A DNA stretch of 38,894 bases from a bacterium (GCA_017467605.1 JAFUSQ010000042.1:1-38894); one strand, 5' to 3'. Positions 30,688-38,864 are shown, counted from the stretch's first letter. A program made the numbers and translations. Notes: generated by a model not told the origin, from the sequence alone.

Positions 30688-32454
30688 ATGACTGAAGATA
30701 AAAAAACATTATTTATAGAAGGCAAAGAGGTTGAATTTACAAATGAACCGAATTTGCTTGAAGTTATCAGAAAAGCCGGTATGAATGTCCCGACATTCTG
30801 TTACAGACCTGACTTGACTCAATTTGGTGCTTGCAGAATGTGTGTTGTGGAAGTTGAATATCCTAACGGCAGAAAAATGATAAATTCATCTTGTACAATG
30901 CCTCCTGAAGCAGGCATTAAGGTTTCATTAAATACCGCAAAAACAAGACGTATCAGAAAAACCGTTCTTGAATTGTTATTGGCAAATCACGACAGAAAAT
31001 GCCTGACTTGCGACAGAAGCGGGAACTGTGAATTGCAGCAATATGCGGAAGAATATGGAATTAAAGACATAAGATTCCCTGACAAATCATTAGACGATTA
31101 TTTGCCTGTAGATGATAGCAGTCCGTCACTTGTTAGAGATGCTAATAAATGTATTCTTTGCGGGGCTTGCGTAAGAGCTTGTACAGAATTCCAAGGACAC
31201 GGGGTTTTAGGTTTTGCAAACAGAGGTTCTAAAACATTGGTTCAACCAATGGCAGGCAGACCTTTAGGACAGGTTGATTGCGTAAATTGCGGACAATGTG
31301 CGGCAGTTTGTCCGACAGGTGCTTTGACAATTAAAAACGAAACAGATAAAGTTTGGGATGAAATTACTAATCCTGACAAAACTGTTGTCGTTCAAATGGC
31401 TCCTGCAACACGTGTTGCATTAGGTGAAATGTTCGGACTTGAACCGGGAGAAAACACGATTGGTTTAATGAATGCGGCATTGAGAAAAATAGGTTTTAAT
31501 TTAATATTTGATACTAACTTCTCCGCAGATTTGACAATTATGGAAGAAGCAAGTGAATTTTTGGAAAGAATTAAAAAAGGCGAAAATTTACCGCTATTTA
31601 CATCTTGCTGCCCTGCTTGGATTAAATATATGGAAGACCAACACCCTGATATGTTAAATCATTTATCAAGCTGCAAATCTCCAATGAGTATGTTATCACC
31701 TGTATTGGTTGATTTAGTACCTAAATATTTCAACGTTGCAAGAGAAAATTTAGTAGTCGTTGCGATTATGCCTTGTACTGCTAAAAAATATGAATGCAAA
31801 CGTCCTGAAATGTATAGAAACGGCAGACCTGATACAGATTATGTTCTGACAACTCAGGAACTCGGCAGAATGATTAAAACCGCAGGCATTGATTTTAAAG
31901 CATTAAAACCTGAACCAAACGATTCTCCGTTTGGCGAATATTCCGGTGCAGGAACAATTTTCGGAGCATCAGGCGGTGTTGCGGAAGCTGCGGTTCGTAC
32001 TGCGTATGAATTTGCAACAGGAGAAGTTTTACAAGATGTTGATATTAAACAAATGCGCGGAACTTCTAATCGTTCAAAAACAATTGAATTGGATTTGAAA
32101 GGAACAAAACTTGTTGTTAGAGTTGTTTCAACACTAAGAGAGGCTGAAAAGGCAATTCAGGAAATTAAAAACGGCACTGCTAACTTCCAGATGCTTGAGG
32201 TTATGGCTTGTCCGGGCGGCTGCGTAAACGGCGGCGGTCAGCCAAGAAGCTGCGATAATTCAAAAATAAAATCTGAACGTGCAAAAGGTTTGTATAAAGA
32301 AGATACCGAACTTCCGGTTCGTAAATCTCATATGAATCCGTCAATTCAAAAGCTTTATCAAGAATATTTGGAACACCCGAATTCTCATAAAGCTCACGAA
32401 ATTCTTCACACAACTTATCGTGACAAGTTTGCAGGTTCATACAAAGACGTTTAG
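30688..32454 (+). CDS. hydA: [FeFe] hydrogenase catalytic subunit
   Basis: 588 residues. N-terminal [2Fe-2S] domain (C38, C49, C52, C69), His-Cys cluster region ('HDRKCLTCDRSGNC', 101-114), two [4Fe-4S] motifs ('CILCGACVRAC', 155-165; 'CVNCGQCAAVC', 198-208) and the H-cluster domain with L1 'TSCCPAW' (305-311), L2 'MPCTAKKYE' (361-369) and L3 'EVMACPGGC' (504-512) followed by 'GGGQP'. All H-cluster ligands are present. With the NuoE/NuoF-like partners it matches group A3 bifurcating hydrogenases. It should produce H2 from NADH plus reduced ferredoxin during fermentation. A strong terminator follows. Maturation genes (hydEFG) are not in the window. Confidence 0.97.
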   Translation: MTEDKKTLFIEGKEVEFTNEPNLLEVIRKAGMNVPTFCYRPDLTQFGACRMCVVEVEYPNGRKMINSSCTMPPEAGIKVSLNTAKTRRIRKTVLELLLANHDRKCLTCDRSGNCELQQYAEEYGIKDIRFPDKSLDDYLPVDDSSPSLVRDANKCILCGACVRACTEFQGHGVLGFANRGSKTLVQPMAGRPLGQVDCVNCGQCAAVCPTGALTIKNETDKVWDEITNPDKTVVVQMAPATRVALGEMFGLEPGENTIGLMNAALRKIGFNLIFDTNFSADLTIMEEASEFLERIKKGENLPLFTSCCPAWIKYMEDQHPDMLNHLSSCKSPMSMLSPVLVDLVPKYFNVARENLVVVAIMPCTAKKYECKRPEMYRNGRPDTDYVLTTQELGRMIKTAGIDFKALKPEPNDSPFGEYSGAGTIFGASGGVAEAAVRTAYEFATGEVLQDVDIKQMRGTSNRSKTIELDLKGTKLVVRVVSTLREAEKAIQEIKNGTANFQMLEVMACPGGCVNGGGQPRSCDNSKIKSERAKGLYKEDTELPVRKSHMNPSIQKLYQEYLEHPNSHKAHEILHTTYRDKFAGSYKDV

Positions 32455-32472
32455 TTTTTAGTATAATTTGAT

Positions 32473-32511
32473 AAAGAGGCGGCACCTTAGTATAAGGTGC
32501 CGCCTCTTTTT
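32473..32511 (+). terminator. Rho-independent terminator of the hydrogenase operon
   Basis: A 17-bp perfect stem, AAAGAGGCGGCACCTTA with its complement, around loop GTA, followed by T residues. Confidence 0.93.
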
Positions 32512-32752
32512 AGTATTAAAAAATTAAGGTAACTATATAGAATTTACCGCTAAAACGTTCCAAGAATTAACTATATAGTCATTCTGAACTTTACAAGTTC
32601 GAACAGGCGCAACGAAGTGAGCCTTGTGAGACTGTATGCATGGGAGCGAAGCGAGTCGTAGTTTCAGAATCTATTAAATTGAAAGCCCCTGAAATAAATT
32701 CAGGGTGACAGTCTCCACTATCTTGGTGGTGCCTCATATATAATCACCAAAA
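32512..32752. other. Intergenic gap with direct and dispersed repeats
   Basis: No gene. TAACTATATAG is present twice (32530-32540 and 32568-32578), the second copy adjoining the large dispersed repeat 32578-32710. Confidence 0.6.
32578..32710. repeat. Long composite copy of the GTCATTCTGAAC repeat
   Basis: It begins GTCATTCTGAAC and ends TTCAGGGTGACA. An inner segment with CTTGTGAGACTG and GGAGCGAAGCGAG splits the CTGAAC/CAGAATCTATTAAA unit, as if one repeat were inserted into another. The end part matches 18391-18434. Confidence 0.65.
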
Positions 32753-32974
32753 TTAATTATTATCAAAATTAGTAAGTTCAGAAACAGTTGTTTCCATAGT
32801 TTTTGCTATATATATAAGAGTATCAAGAGATGGTTTAGAAAAAGCAACTTCAATTTTACCCACAAAATTTAGAGACATATCAAGTTTATCAGCAAGCTGT
32901 TGTTGTGTAAGCTTTAATTCTTTTCTGCGCTTTTTTATATTAGCCCCTAAATTTTTATAAAATTGCTCGTGCAT
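32753..32974 (-). CDS. XRE-family HTH regulator paired with the prepilin at 33064
   Basis: 73 residues, single HTH domain: 'NLGANIKKRRKELKLTQQQLADKLDMSLNFVGKIEVAFSKPSLDTLIYIAKTMETTVSELT'. No Shine-Dalgarno; the ATG overlaps the edge of the first TACGTA operator, so the transcript may start at or near the codon. It is divergent from the prepilin gene with an 89-bp gap containing two TACGTA-N7-TACGTA sites. Probably autoregulatory and a regulator of that prepilin. Confidence 0.85.
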   Translation of the reverse strand: MHEQFYKNLGANIKKRRKELKLTQQQLADKLDMSLNFVGKIEVAFSKPSLDTLIYIAKTMETTVSELTNFDNN

Positions 32975-32975
32975 A

Positions 32976-33028
32976 TACGTACAGTGTATACGTAAATTTT
33001 TGTAAATAATACGTACTATTGATACGTA
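32976..33028. promoter_or_regulatory. Two TACGTA-N7-TACGTA operators
   Basis: TACGTA at 32976, 32989, 33010 and 33023: two doublets of identical 13-bp pitch, 34 bp apart. A -10 TATAAT (33037-33042) for the prepilin gene lies just after the second doublet, whose position covers the expected -35. Confidence 0.75.
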
Positions 33029-33063
33029 AAATGGTTTATAATAAAGAAAAAAGGAGGCAGAAC

Positions 33064-33768
33064 ATGAAAAACAAAAATACAGCTTTTACATTAGCCGAGG
33101 TTCTCATAACCCTCGGCATAATCGGTGTGGTCGCAGCAATGACAATTCCGGGGTTGATGAATACATATAAGAAAAAGCAATATTATACTCAATTTATGAA
33201 GGCAAGAAGTGTAATTGAAAATACGCTTAGAATGTACGCGAACGACAACGACTGTGAAATAACCGACGGAAGCTGCGATTTTGAAAAATCAGAAAATGTC
33301 GAAAAACTCGGCAGATATTTTAAAGGAGTTCAATATATTACAGAAGATAACTGTACAAAACTACTTTCGGGTTATGACAAAATGCCGGTAAAAGATTATG
33401 ACAAACAACCTGTTGATGAAGCAATGGACATTGACTACCTATGTGGAGGGGAATTAGGTTTACCAAATGAGTGGGGATTTACCGCAATTGAGGGTATGAC
33501 TTTATTTTTTGAACCTGACATTGGCTATGGTAGTGGGCATTTGCTTGATGTAAATGGGCCAAATTCAGGACCCAATGTATTTGGTCGTGATATTTTTGTA
33601 TTCTATACTCGTCCAGCAGTAGGAGAGGGTTTCTGCAATTCAATCTGGGGAGTTTCTAAAGCCTGTAAAGAGAAAAATAACTATGGTTGGGGTGCTGAGT
33701 GTTATAATGGAGACTTTAGTTCAGACTGCGGGGCTCGTTTAATAGAAGAAGGCAAGATGAATTATTAG
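33064..33768 (+). CDS. Prepilin-like protein (C-terminal GKMNY type)
   Basis: 234 residues from ATG 33064 (AAAGGAGGC in front; the in-frame ATG at 33019 lies in the operator). Leader 'MKNKNTA' then F8 'FTLAEVLITLGIIGVVAAM'; the -1 residue is Ala. Globular domain with several Cys, a 'LLDVNGPNSGPNVFGRDIFVFY' loop and the ending 'CGARLIEEGKMNY'. The DVNG..GPN..GRD.F pattern is the variant seen in many Gram-negative type IV pilin-like proteins. Divergent from its XRE partner and closed by a bidirectional terminator. Confidence 0.88.
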   Translation: MKNKNTAFTLAEVLITLGIIGVVAAMTIPGLMNTYKKKQYYTQFMKARSVIENTLRMYANDNDCEITDGSCDFEKSENVEKLGRYFKGVQYITEDNCTKLLSGYDKMPVKDYDKQPVDEAMDIDYLCGGELGLPNEWGFTAIEGMTLFFEPDIGYGSGHLLDVNGPNSGPNVFGRDIFVFYTRPAVGEGFCNSIWGVSKACKEKNNYGWGAECYNGDFSSDCGARLIEEGKMNY

Positions 33769-33778
33769 AATATATACA

Positions 33779-33817
33779 AAAAAATAACCCTCATTCATAA
33801 TTTGAGGGTTATTTTTT
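33779..33817. terminator. Bidirectional terminator between prepilin and skp-like genes
   Basis: Stem AAAAAATAACCCTCA with TGAGGGTTATTTTTT and a 9-base loop. A-rich on one side and T-rich on the other, so it can serve both converging genes. Confidence 0.88.
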
Positions 33818-33826
33818 AATTTCATT

Positions 33827-34279
33827 TTATTTTACAGCTTTGATTACTTCTGAAGTTATATCCTTACCGCCGTATAAAACAATTCCTTTGCTCAATACTA
33901 AATCATAACCTTGAGCTTTAGCCTGTGTTTCAATCTGCTGAGATATAGAAGCATCAATTGCTTTCAATTTTGCAGCATAATCAACTTCCATTTTTTCTCG
34001 TTTTTGCTGGAGTTCTTTTGTATATTTTTCTTCAGCAGCTTTCTTTTTATTTGCATCAGTTATTCCCGCAACATCTTTTCTTGCTTTTTCAATAAATTTC
34101 ATAACTTCTTCAGCTTTTGCCTGTTGATCTTTCTTTAGAGCCTGAACTTGAGCTGATGCACTTACAACCTGAGGAACATCAACAATAGCGACATTAAAGC
34201 CTTCAGCCTGGGCAGACAAGCCGGCAGATAATCCTGCAAAAATAGCAATCCCCGCTAAAACACCTAAATTTTTCTTCAT
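33827..34279 (-). CDS. OmpH/Skp-family periplasmic chaperone
   Basis: 150 residues. Signal peptide 'MKKNLGVLAGIAIFAGLSAGLSAQA'. Mature: 'FNVAIVDVPQVVSASAQVQALKKDQQAKAEEVMKFIEKARKDV', a long coiled-coil arm ('KKKAAEEKYTKELQQKREKMEVDYAAKLKAIDASISQQIE') and the end strand 'GYDLVLSKGIVLYGGKDITSEVI'. This is the Skp tentacle plan, holding unfolded outer-membrane proteins. It is divergent from the TpsB-like barrel gene, a possible client. AAGGAG precedes the start. Confidence 0.92.
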   Translation of the reverse strand: MKKNLGVLAGIAIFAGLSAGLSAQAEGFNVAIVDVPQVVSASAQVQALKKDQQAKAEEVMKFIEKARKDVAGITDANKKKAAEEKYTKELQQKREKMEVDYAAKLKAIDASISQQIETQAKAQGYDLVLSKGIVLYGGKDITSEVIKAVK

Positions 34280-34366
34280 ATTAAATCTCCTTATGACTAT
34301 GTCATATTATCACAAAATAAAAATTTATGTCTAATCGTCCATTTGATTTATTTTTTTTGTTACATC

Positions 34367-34395
34367 TTTACATAAATTACGTAATTTTGTATAAT
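34367..34395 (+). promoter_or_regulatory. Promoter of the TpsB-like gene with palindrome in the spacer
   Basis: -35 TTTACA (34367-34372), 17-bp spacer, -10 TATAAT (34390-34395). The perfect palindrome AAATTACGTAATTT (34374-34387) occupies the spacer. It implies a roughly 160-base leader before ATG 34563 with no other gene in it. Confidence 0.6.
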
Positions 34396-34562
34396 GTTAC
34401 GGTAGGTGTAGAATAAACCGAGGAGCTTTATTTTATAAACGAGTTGTTACAAAAGTTCAAAAAAGGTTTTTATTTTACTATCCTCGTTGCAAAATATACT
34501 TAACAGATATATTAAAAGATATATGACTAGATATACAAGTAATTATATAGAAGGTGAATAGA

Positions 34563-36596
34563 ATGAAGAAGATTAAAAATAATCGATTATTTAGAACATT
34601 GTTGATGACATCAGCAGTATGTACCTTATCTTTTTCTTGCCCCGCATTTGCCGTTGGAGAAGCCTTAATAAATGGCAGCGCAGGAAGTACTTTTTCAGGA
34701 TACGGATACTCAAGAGGTGATATTCCTGTTTTGAACGAAATAGGTGGAGCATCAACTCACGATAGCGATTTGATGAGATATGACGTAAATCGAAGAAAAA
34801 GTGAATCAGATTACTACCAATATGAACAAAAACGTTACGGAACAGGCGGAACTGCAGTAAAAAATTATGCAACATCTGCCAACAGTATTCCGGACGCAAT
34901 GAAAGCTACTATTGACGAAGTTGGAACAAAAGGAGTTTATGTTAATTCTATAGAAGTTTCACCATCTGAAATTCTTACAAAAGAAGAAATTAATAGCGTA
35001 ATTGGTCAATATGTCGGCCGCAATGTTTTTATGTCAGATATCCAATCTGCAATTAACGGATTGAACAATTTATACGCTGAAAAAGGGTATGTTACAGCAA
35101 GAGCATATTTACCTGAGCAAACTGTTTCAAACGGAAATATTAGAATTGAATTAATCGAAAGTAAAATTGGTAATATTACGGTTGTTAACAACAAATATAC
35201 AACTGATAAGTATATTTTGAAACGTATGCCTGAAAAATCAGGAGATTTATTTGATATTGTAAACTTAGAACAAGATGTACTTGATTTTAACAGATATCAC
35301 GACGGTGTAAACCTTGCAGCAAACTTAAAAGCAGGTGAAATTCCCGGCACAACAGATATTGAATTGACCGCACAAGAAACTTTCCCATTCCACTTAATAG
35401 GTATGATGGATAATGCAGGTCGTAGAAGTACCGGTTCACTCAGAGGCGGTCCTGCTATTGTAGCGGACAGTTTATTCCACCACAGAGACCAAATGTCTGT
35501 TGGTACTTATTTTTCAAAAGGCGCAGTAAGCCCGTTCTTCGATTACAGTATTCCAATTAACAAAAAAGACGGTAGAATAGGTTTTTCTTATTCATCAACT
35601 TTTGCAAAAATCAAAAATTTAGATAATCCTATTGCTGATGCAATTTATTCAAATCGCTTAAAAACTTATTCATATTTATATAGTTTGTACTATGATCAAC
35701 CTTTAGTTAGGAAAAGAGGTTTTGAATTAAGATCATATGCTGCTTTGAATTATAAACGTTCAAGAACCTGGGCAACTACGGGTATTGATGTATTTGATGA
35801 CTGGGTTGCTGATACTGATCAGGTTACAAGTTTGAGCGCAGGATTTAATATTAGAAAAGATACAAAATATGGTATTTGGTACTTTAACCAAATGGCTGAA
35901 ATGGCATTCCCAATATTGGACAGAGATTCAAGCTACTTTAAATATTCAGGCGGATTTTTAAGATTACACGACTTTTCACATGGTGTAATCGGTCAATTGC
36001 GCGGAAGTTATCAAGTTATTCCTAACAGTAAGCATATTCCATATTTGGATCAATTCCAAACAGGTGGTTTGGCAACAGTTAGAGGATATTCCGAAGGTGT
36101 ATTGATGGGTAAGAGCGGTTACTTCTTCAGCGGTGAATTAATGTTCCCTTTGTTACCAAGAACCATCACTACAAAATCCGGTGAAACCAGAAACTTTATC
36201 GGTAACTACTTAAAAGGTGCTGTATTTGCAGATACGGCAGGGGTTTTCCCTTATGTTAGAGAAGATGCTTACGGCGGCAGCTACTTCTTAGCTTCTGTCG
36301 GTATGGGGTTAAGAGTTCAATTGCCGGGTGATTTGAGTGCTCGTTTATATTGGGGCTTCCCATTGATTAACAATGCTTACGAACATCACAGACATATGGG
36401 CAGATTCCACTTTGAATTAACAGTTGAACCTGATATTGACGGTTTACTTGCAAAACGTTCAACTAAGGCTCAACCTGTTCAACCTGCTCCGCAGCAGCCG
36501 GCTCCTCAGTTGGCTCCGGTTCAGCCAATTGAAAATAACTATGATGATATTCGTCACTATGACTATATGTTAGATGGTTCTGCAACGGCATTATAG
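34563..36596 (+). CDS. ShlB/FhaC/HecB-like outer-membrane transporter (TpsB-like) with extra terminal regions
   Basis: 677 residues from ATG 34563 (AAGGTG, 6-base spacing; GTG 34554 is an alternative). Signal peptide 1-31. Residues 40-79 are the 'GYGY...DSDLMRYDV' domain shared with the small protein at 11810. A POTRA_2 domain (about 125-202) contains 'YVNSIEVSPSEILTKEEINSVIGQYVGRNVFMSDIQSAINGLNNLYAEKGYVTARAYLPEQTVSNGNIRIELIE'. The barrel follows with 'RGYSEGVLMGKSGYFFSGELMFPL' and last strand 'GRFHFELTVEP'. About 50 further residues, rich in Pro and Gln, extend past the barrel, which is unusual. TpsB proteins secrete a TpsA partner; none is adjacent, so a general Omp85 role is also possible. 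Confidence 0.9.
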   Translation: MKKIKNNRLFRTLLMTSAVCTLSFSCPAFAVGEALINGSAGSTFSGYGYSRGDIPVLNEIGGASTHDSDLMRYDVNRRKSESDYYQYEQKRYGTGGTAVKNYATSANSIPDAMKATIDEVGTKGVYVNSIEVSPSEILTKEEINSVIGQYVGRNVFMSDIQSAINGLNNLYAEKGYVTARAYLPEQTVSNGNIRIELIESKIGNITVVNNKYTTDKYILKRMPEKSGDLFDIVNLEQDVLDFNRYHDGVNLAANLKAGEIPGTTDIELTAQETFPFHLIGMMDNAGRRSTGSLRGGPAIVADSLFHHRDQMSVGTYFSKGAVSPFFDYSIPINKKDGRIGFSYSSTFAKIKNLDNPIADAIYSNRLKTYSYLYSLYYDQPLVRKRGFELRSYAALNYKRSRTWATTGIDVFDDWVADTDQVTSLSAGFNIRKDTKYGIWYFNQMAEMAFPILDRDSSYFKYSGGFLRLHDFSHGVIGQLRGSYQVIPNSKHIPYLDQFQTGGLATVRGYSEGVLMGKSGYFFSGELMFPLLPRTITTKSGETRNFIGNYLKGAVFADTAGVFPYVREDAYGGSYFLASVGMGLRVQLPGDLSARLYWGFPLINNAYEHHRHMGRFHFELTVEPDIDGLLAKRSTKAQPVQPAPQQPAPQLAPVQPIENNYDDIRHYDYMLDGSATAL

Positions 36597-36630
36597 TTTG
36601 TTAATTTATAAATTGTTTTTGATATATAAT

Positions 36631-36658
36631 ATAAGCGGTAACTAATGTTACCGCTTAT
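36631..36658 (+). terminator. Hairpin between TpsB-like gene and bioD
   Basis: ATAAGCGGTAAC and GTTACCGCTTAT around TAAT, followed by a weak AATTTA tail. It probably terminates the upstream transcript; an operator role for the biotin genes is also possible. Confidence 0.55.
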
Positions 36659-36680
36659 AATTTAGGGAGAAGTCGAAGTT

Positions 36681-37373
36681 ATGAATAGAAAAAAAGCAGT
36701 TTTCGTAACGGCAACAGGAACAGATATAGGTAAAACCTATGTATCGGCATTACTTGTAAAAAAAATGAGAGAATACGGCTTAAATTGCGGTTATTACAAA
36801 CCTGCATTAAGCGGTGCTATTAAACAAAAAGACGGCACCTTACTTCCCGGAGATTGCGACTTTGTTGCTAAGTTTGCAGGAATTGATATTGACCCCAATG
36901 AATTGTTCTCATATTGCTTTGAAGAAGCTGTTTCTCCCCATTTAGCTTCTTATAGATGCGGAATAAATATTGAATTGACCAAAATTATTGAGGATTACGA
37001 AAAATCTTTTGACAAATTTGATTATCTGCTCGTAGAAGGCGCAGGCGGAATTACTTGTCCGTTTAATTTGAAAGAAGAAAATAAAATATTACTTCCTGAT
37101 GTAATTACGGCTTTAGATCTTGGGATTGTCATTGTTGCAGATGGAGGTCTGGGTACAATAAATTCTGTTCTCTTAACCGTTGATTACGCAAAAACACATA
37201 ATATAAAAGTTAAAGGTGTTATTTTAAACAATTATGATGAAAGTAATTTTATGCACATTGATAACAAAATTCAGATAGAGAATTTGACAGGAACAAAAGT
37301 CATTGCAACAGTTGCAAAAAATGAAACAGAGTTAAAAATTGATAAAAACACATTAGAAAAATTATTTATATAA
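36681..37373 (+). CDS. bioD: Dethiobiotin synthetase
   Basis: 230 residues. P-loop 'VTATGTDIGKTYVSALL' (residues 9-25), 'YYKPALSGA' with the substrate Lys, 'EEAVSPHLAS' and 'DYLLVEGAGGITCPF', then 'VIVADGGLGTINSVLLTVDYAK' and 'GVILNNYD'. It forms the ureido ring of dethiobiotin from DAPA, CO2 and ATP. TTAGGGAG ribosome site. Followed after 12 bases by bioA, the preceding step. Confidence 0.96.
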   Translation: MNRKKAVFVTATGTDIGKTYVSALLVKKMREYGLNCGYYKPALSGAIKQKDGTLLPGDCDFVAKFAGIDIDPNELFSYCFEEAVSPHLASYRCGINIELTKIIEDYEKSFDKFDYLLVEGAGGITCPFNLKEENKILLPDVITALDLGIVIVADGGLGTINSVLLTVDYAKTHNIKVKGVILNNYDESNFMHIDNKIQIENLTGTKVIATVAKNETELKIDKNTLEKLFI

Positions 37374-37385
37374 GAGGATAAGTTT

Positions 37386-38735
37386 ATGAATTGGCAAGAA
37401 GAAGATTTAAAATACATTTGGCACCCATGTTCGCAGATGAAAGACTATGAAACATTACCACCAATAGTTATTGACCACGCAGAAGGCATTAATCTATATG
37501 ATATTGACGGGAAATGTTATAAAGATGTCGTAAGCTCATGGTGGTGCAATCTTTTAGGCCATTGCAATCCAAGAATAAATAATGCAATGAAAAAACAATT
37601 AGATACCTTAGAACACGTTATTTTTGCTAATTTTACTCATAAAACCGCAATTACATTATGTCAGAAATTGGTAAAAGTTTTACCAAAAGGACTCTGCAAA
37701 TTTAATTTTGCAGATAACGGTTCGGCTTCAATTGAAATGGCTATGAAAATGAGTTTCCAATACCACCAACAAACAGGAAACTCGCAAAAAAAACGATTTA
37801 TGGCTTTATCTGACGCTTATCATGGAGAAACAATCGGAGCTTTATCTGTTGGTGCGTGCGATTTATATTCCGAAATTTATAAACCAATTTTAATGGACGT
37901 TGTACGCGTTCAGGGACCGGATTGTTTTAGATGCCCGTACGGCCAAAATAGAGATAATTGTAATTGTGAATGTTTTGAACAGGCTGAAAAAACTTTCGAA
38001 AAATTTGGAAATGAAACCTGCGCAATGCTTGTTGAGCCTCTTTTGCAAGGCTCTGCCGGAATGAAAATTTATCCGCCTTTATATCTGACAAAATTGCGAA
38101 AACTTTGCGATAAATATAATGTTCACTTGATAGCTGATGAAATAGCAACAGGTTACGGCAGAACAGGAAAAATGTTTGCTTTTGACCACGCAGGAGTATC
38201 ACCTGACATTATGTGCTTGTCAAAAGGACTAACCGGCGGGTATATGCCAATGTCAATTTGTGTAACAACTCAAGATATTTATGATGCATTCTATGATGAT
38301 TATGGTAAAGGAAAAGCGTTTATGCATTCACATACCTATGCAGGGAATCCGCTTGCCTGCTCTGCAGCAATTGAAGTGTTGAATATTTTGGAAGATGAAC
38401 AAATAATTCCAAAAGCAGTTGAAAATGCAAAATATTTTAATAAAATAATTAATGAAAAATTTGCTAATCTTCCATATGTGGGAGAAATCCGCCACATAGG
38501 TTTAGTTAACGCAATTGAAATAGTTAAAAACAAAAAATCTAAAGAAGCTTATCCTTCAAACTTACGTTTAGGATATCAAATATATAAAAAAGCCCTAAAA
38601 AAAGGGGTTCTCCTTCGCCCGTTAGGGGACGTCATTTACTTTAATCCTCCTCTAATTATTACTTGGAAAGATATGAATTTTGTAACAGATGTTGCCCTTG
38701 AATGCATGACAGAAATTATGAAAAATCAATTATGA
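37386..38735 (+). CDS. bioA: Adenosylmethionine-8-amino-7-oxononanoate aminotransferase
   Basis: 449 residues. PLP fold type I class III: 'YIWHPCSQMKDYE', 'SSWWCNLLGHCNPRIN', 'NGSASIEMAMKMSFQY', 'AYHGETIGALSVG', 'HLIADEIATGYGRTGKMFAFDH' with the PLP Asp, and 'CLSKGLTGGYMPMS' with the Schiff-base Lys, then 'HSHTYAGNPLACSAA' and 'RPLGDVIYFNPPLII'. It makes DAPA from KAPA with SAM as amino donor. A Cys cluster ('CFRCPYG...CNCEC', about residues 179-196) resembles the one seen in some class III aminotransferases. Operon with bioD; bioB and bioF are not in the window. Confidence 0.96.
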   Translation: MNWQEEDLKYIWHPCSQMKDYETLPPIVIDHAEGINLYDIDGKCYKDVVSSWWCNLLGHCNPRINNAMKKQLDTLEHVIFANFTHKTAITLCQKLVKVLPKGLCKFNFADNGSASIEMAMKMSFQYHQQTGNSQKKRFMALSDAYHGETIGALSVGACDLYSEIYKPILMDVVRVQGPDCFRCPYGQNRDNCNCECFEQAEKTFEKFGNETCAMLVEPLLQGSAGMKIYPPLYLTKLRKLCDKYNVHLIADEIATGYGRTGKMFAFDHAGVSPDIMCLSKGLTGGYMPMSICVTTQDIYDAFYDDYGKGKAFMHSHTYAGNPLACSAAIEVLNILEDEQIIPKAVENAKYFNKIINEKFANLPYVGEIRHIGLVNAIEIVKNKKSKEAYPSNLRLGYQIYKKALKKGVLLRPLGDVIYFNPPLIITWKDMNFVTDVALECMTEIMKNQL

Positions 38736-38864
38736 TAGATGTTTTCCTCGAATATATTAAGAAATATTACAAAATATATACAAAGTAGATAAAAAATAAG
38801 CAATTTTTAAATCAAAAAATACTTTATATAAATGTAAGGGAATTGATATTAAGGGGAACAGATT

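Noticed and set aside
32201-32485. 94-residue minus-strand frame over the end of hydA
   Set aside because: It is antisense to the conserved hydrogenase C-terminus and includes the terminator.
34402-34553. Riboswitch or small gene in the long leader of the TpsB-like gene
   Set aside because: A 19-codon TTG frame and a 6-bp CGAGGA/TCCTCG pairing exist, but no known riboswitch core is recognisable.
36631-36658. BirA-type biotin operator before bioD
   Set aside because: The palindrome does not match the usual TTGT(t)AACC-spacer-GGTT(a)ACAA layout; a hairpin terminator is more likely.
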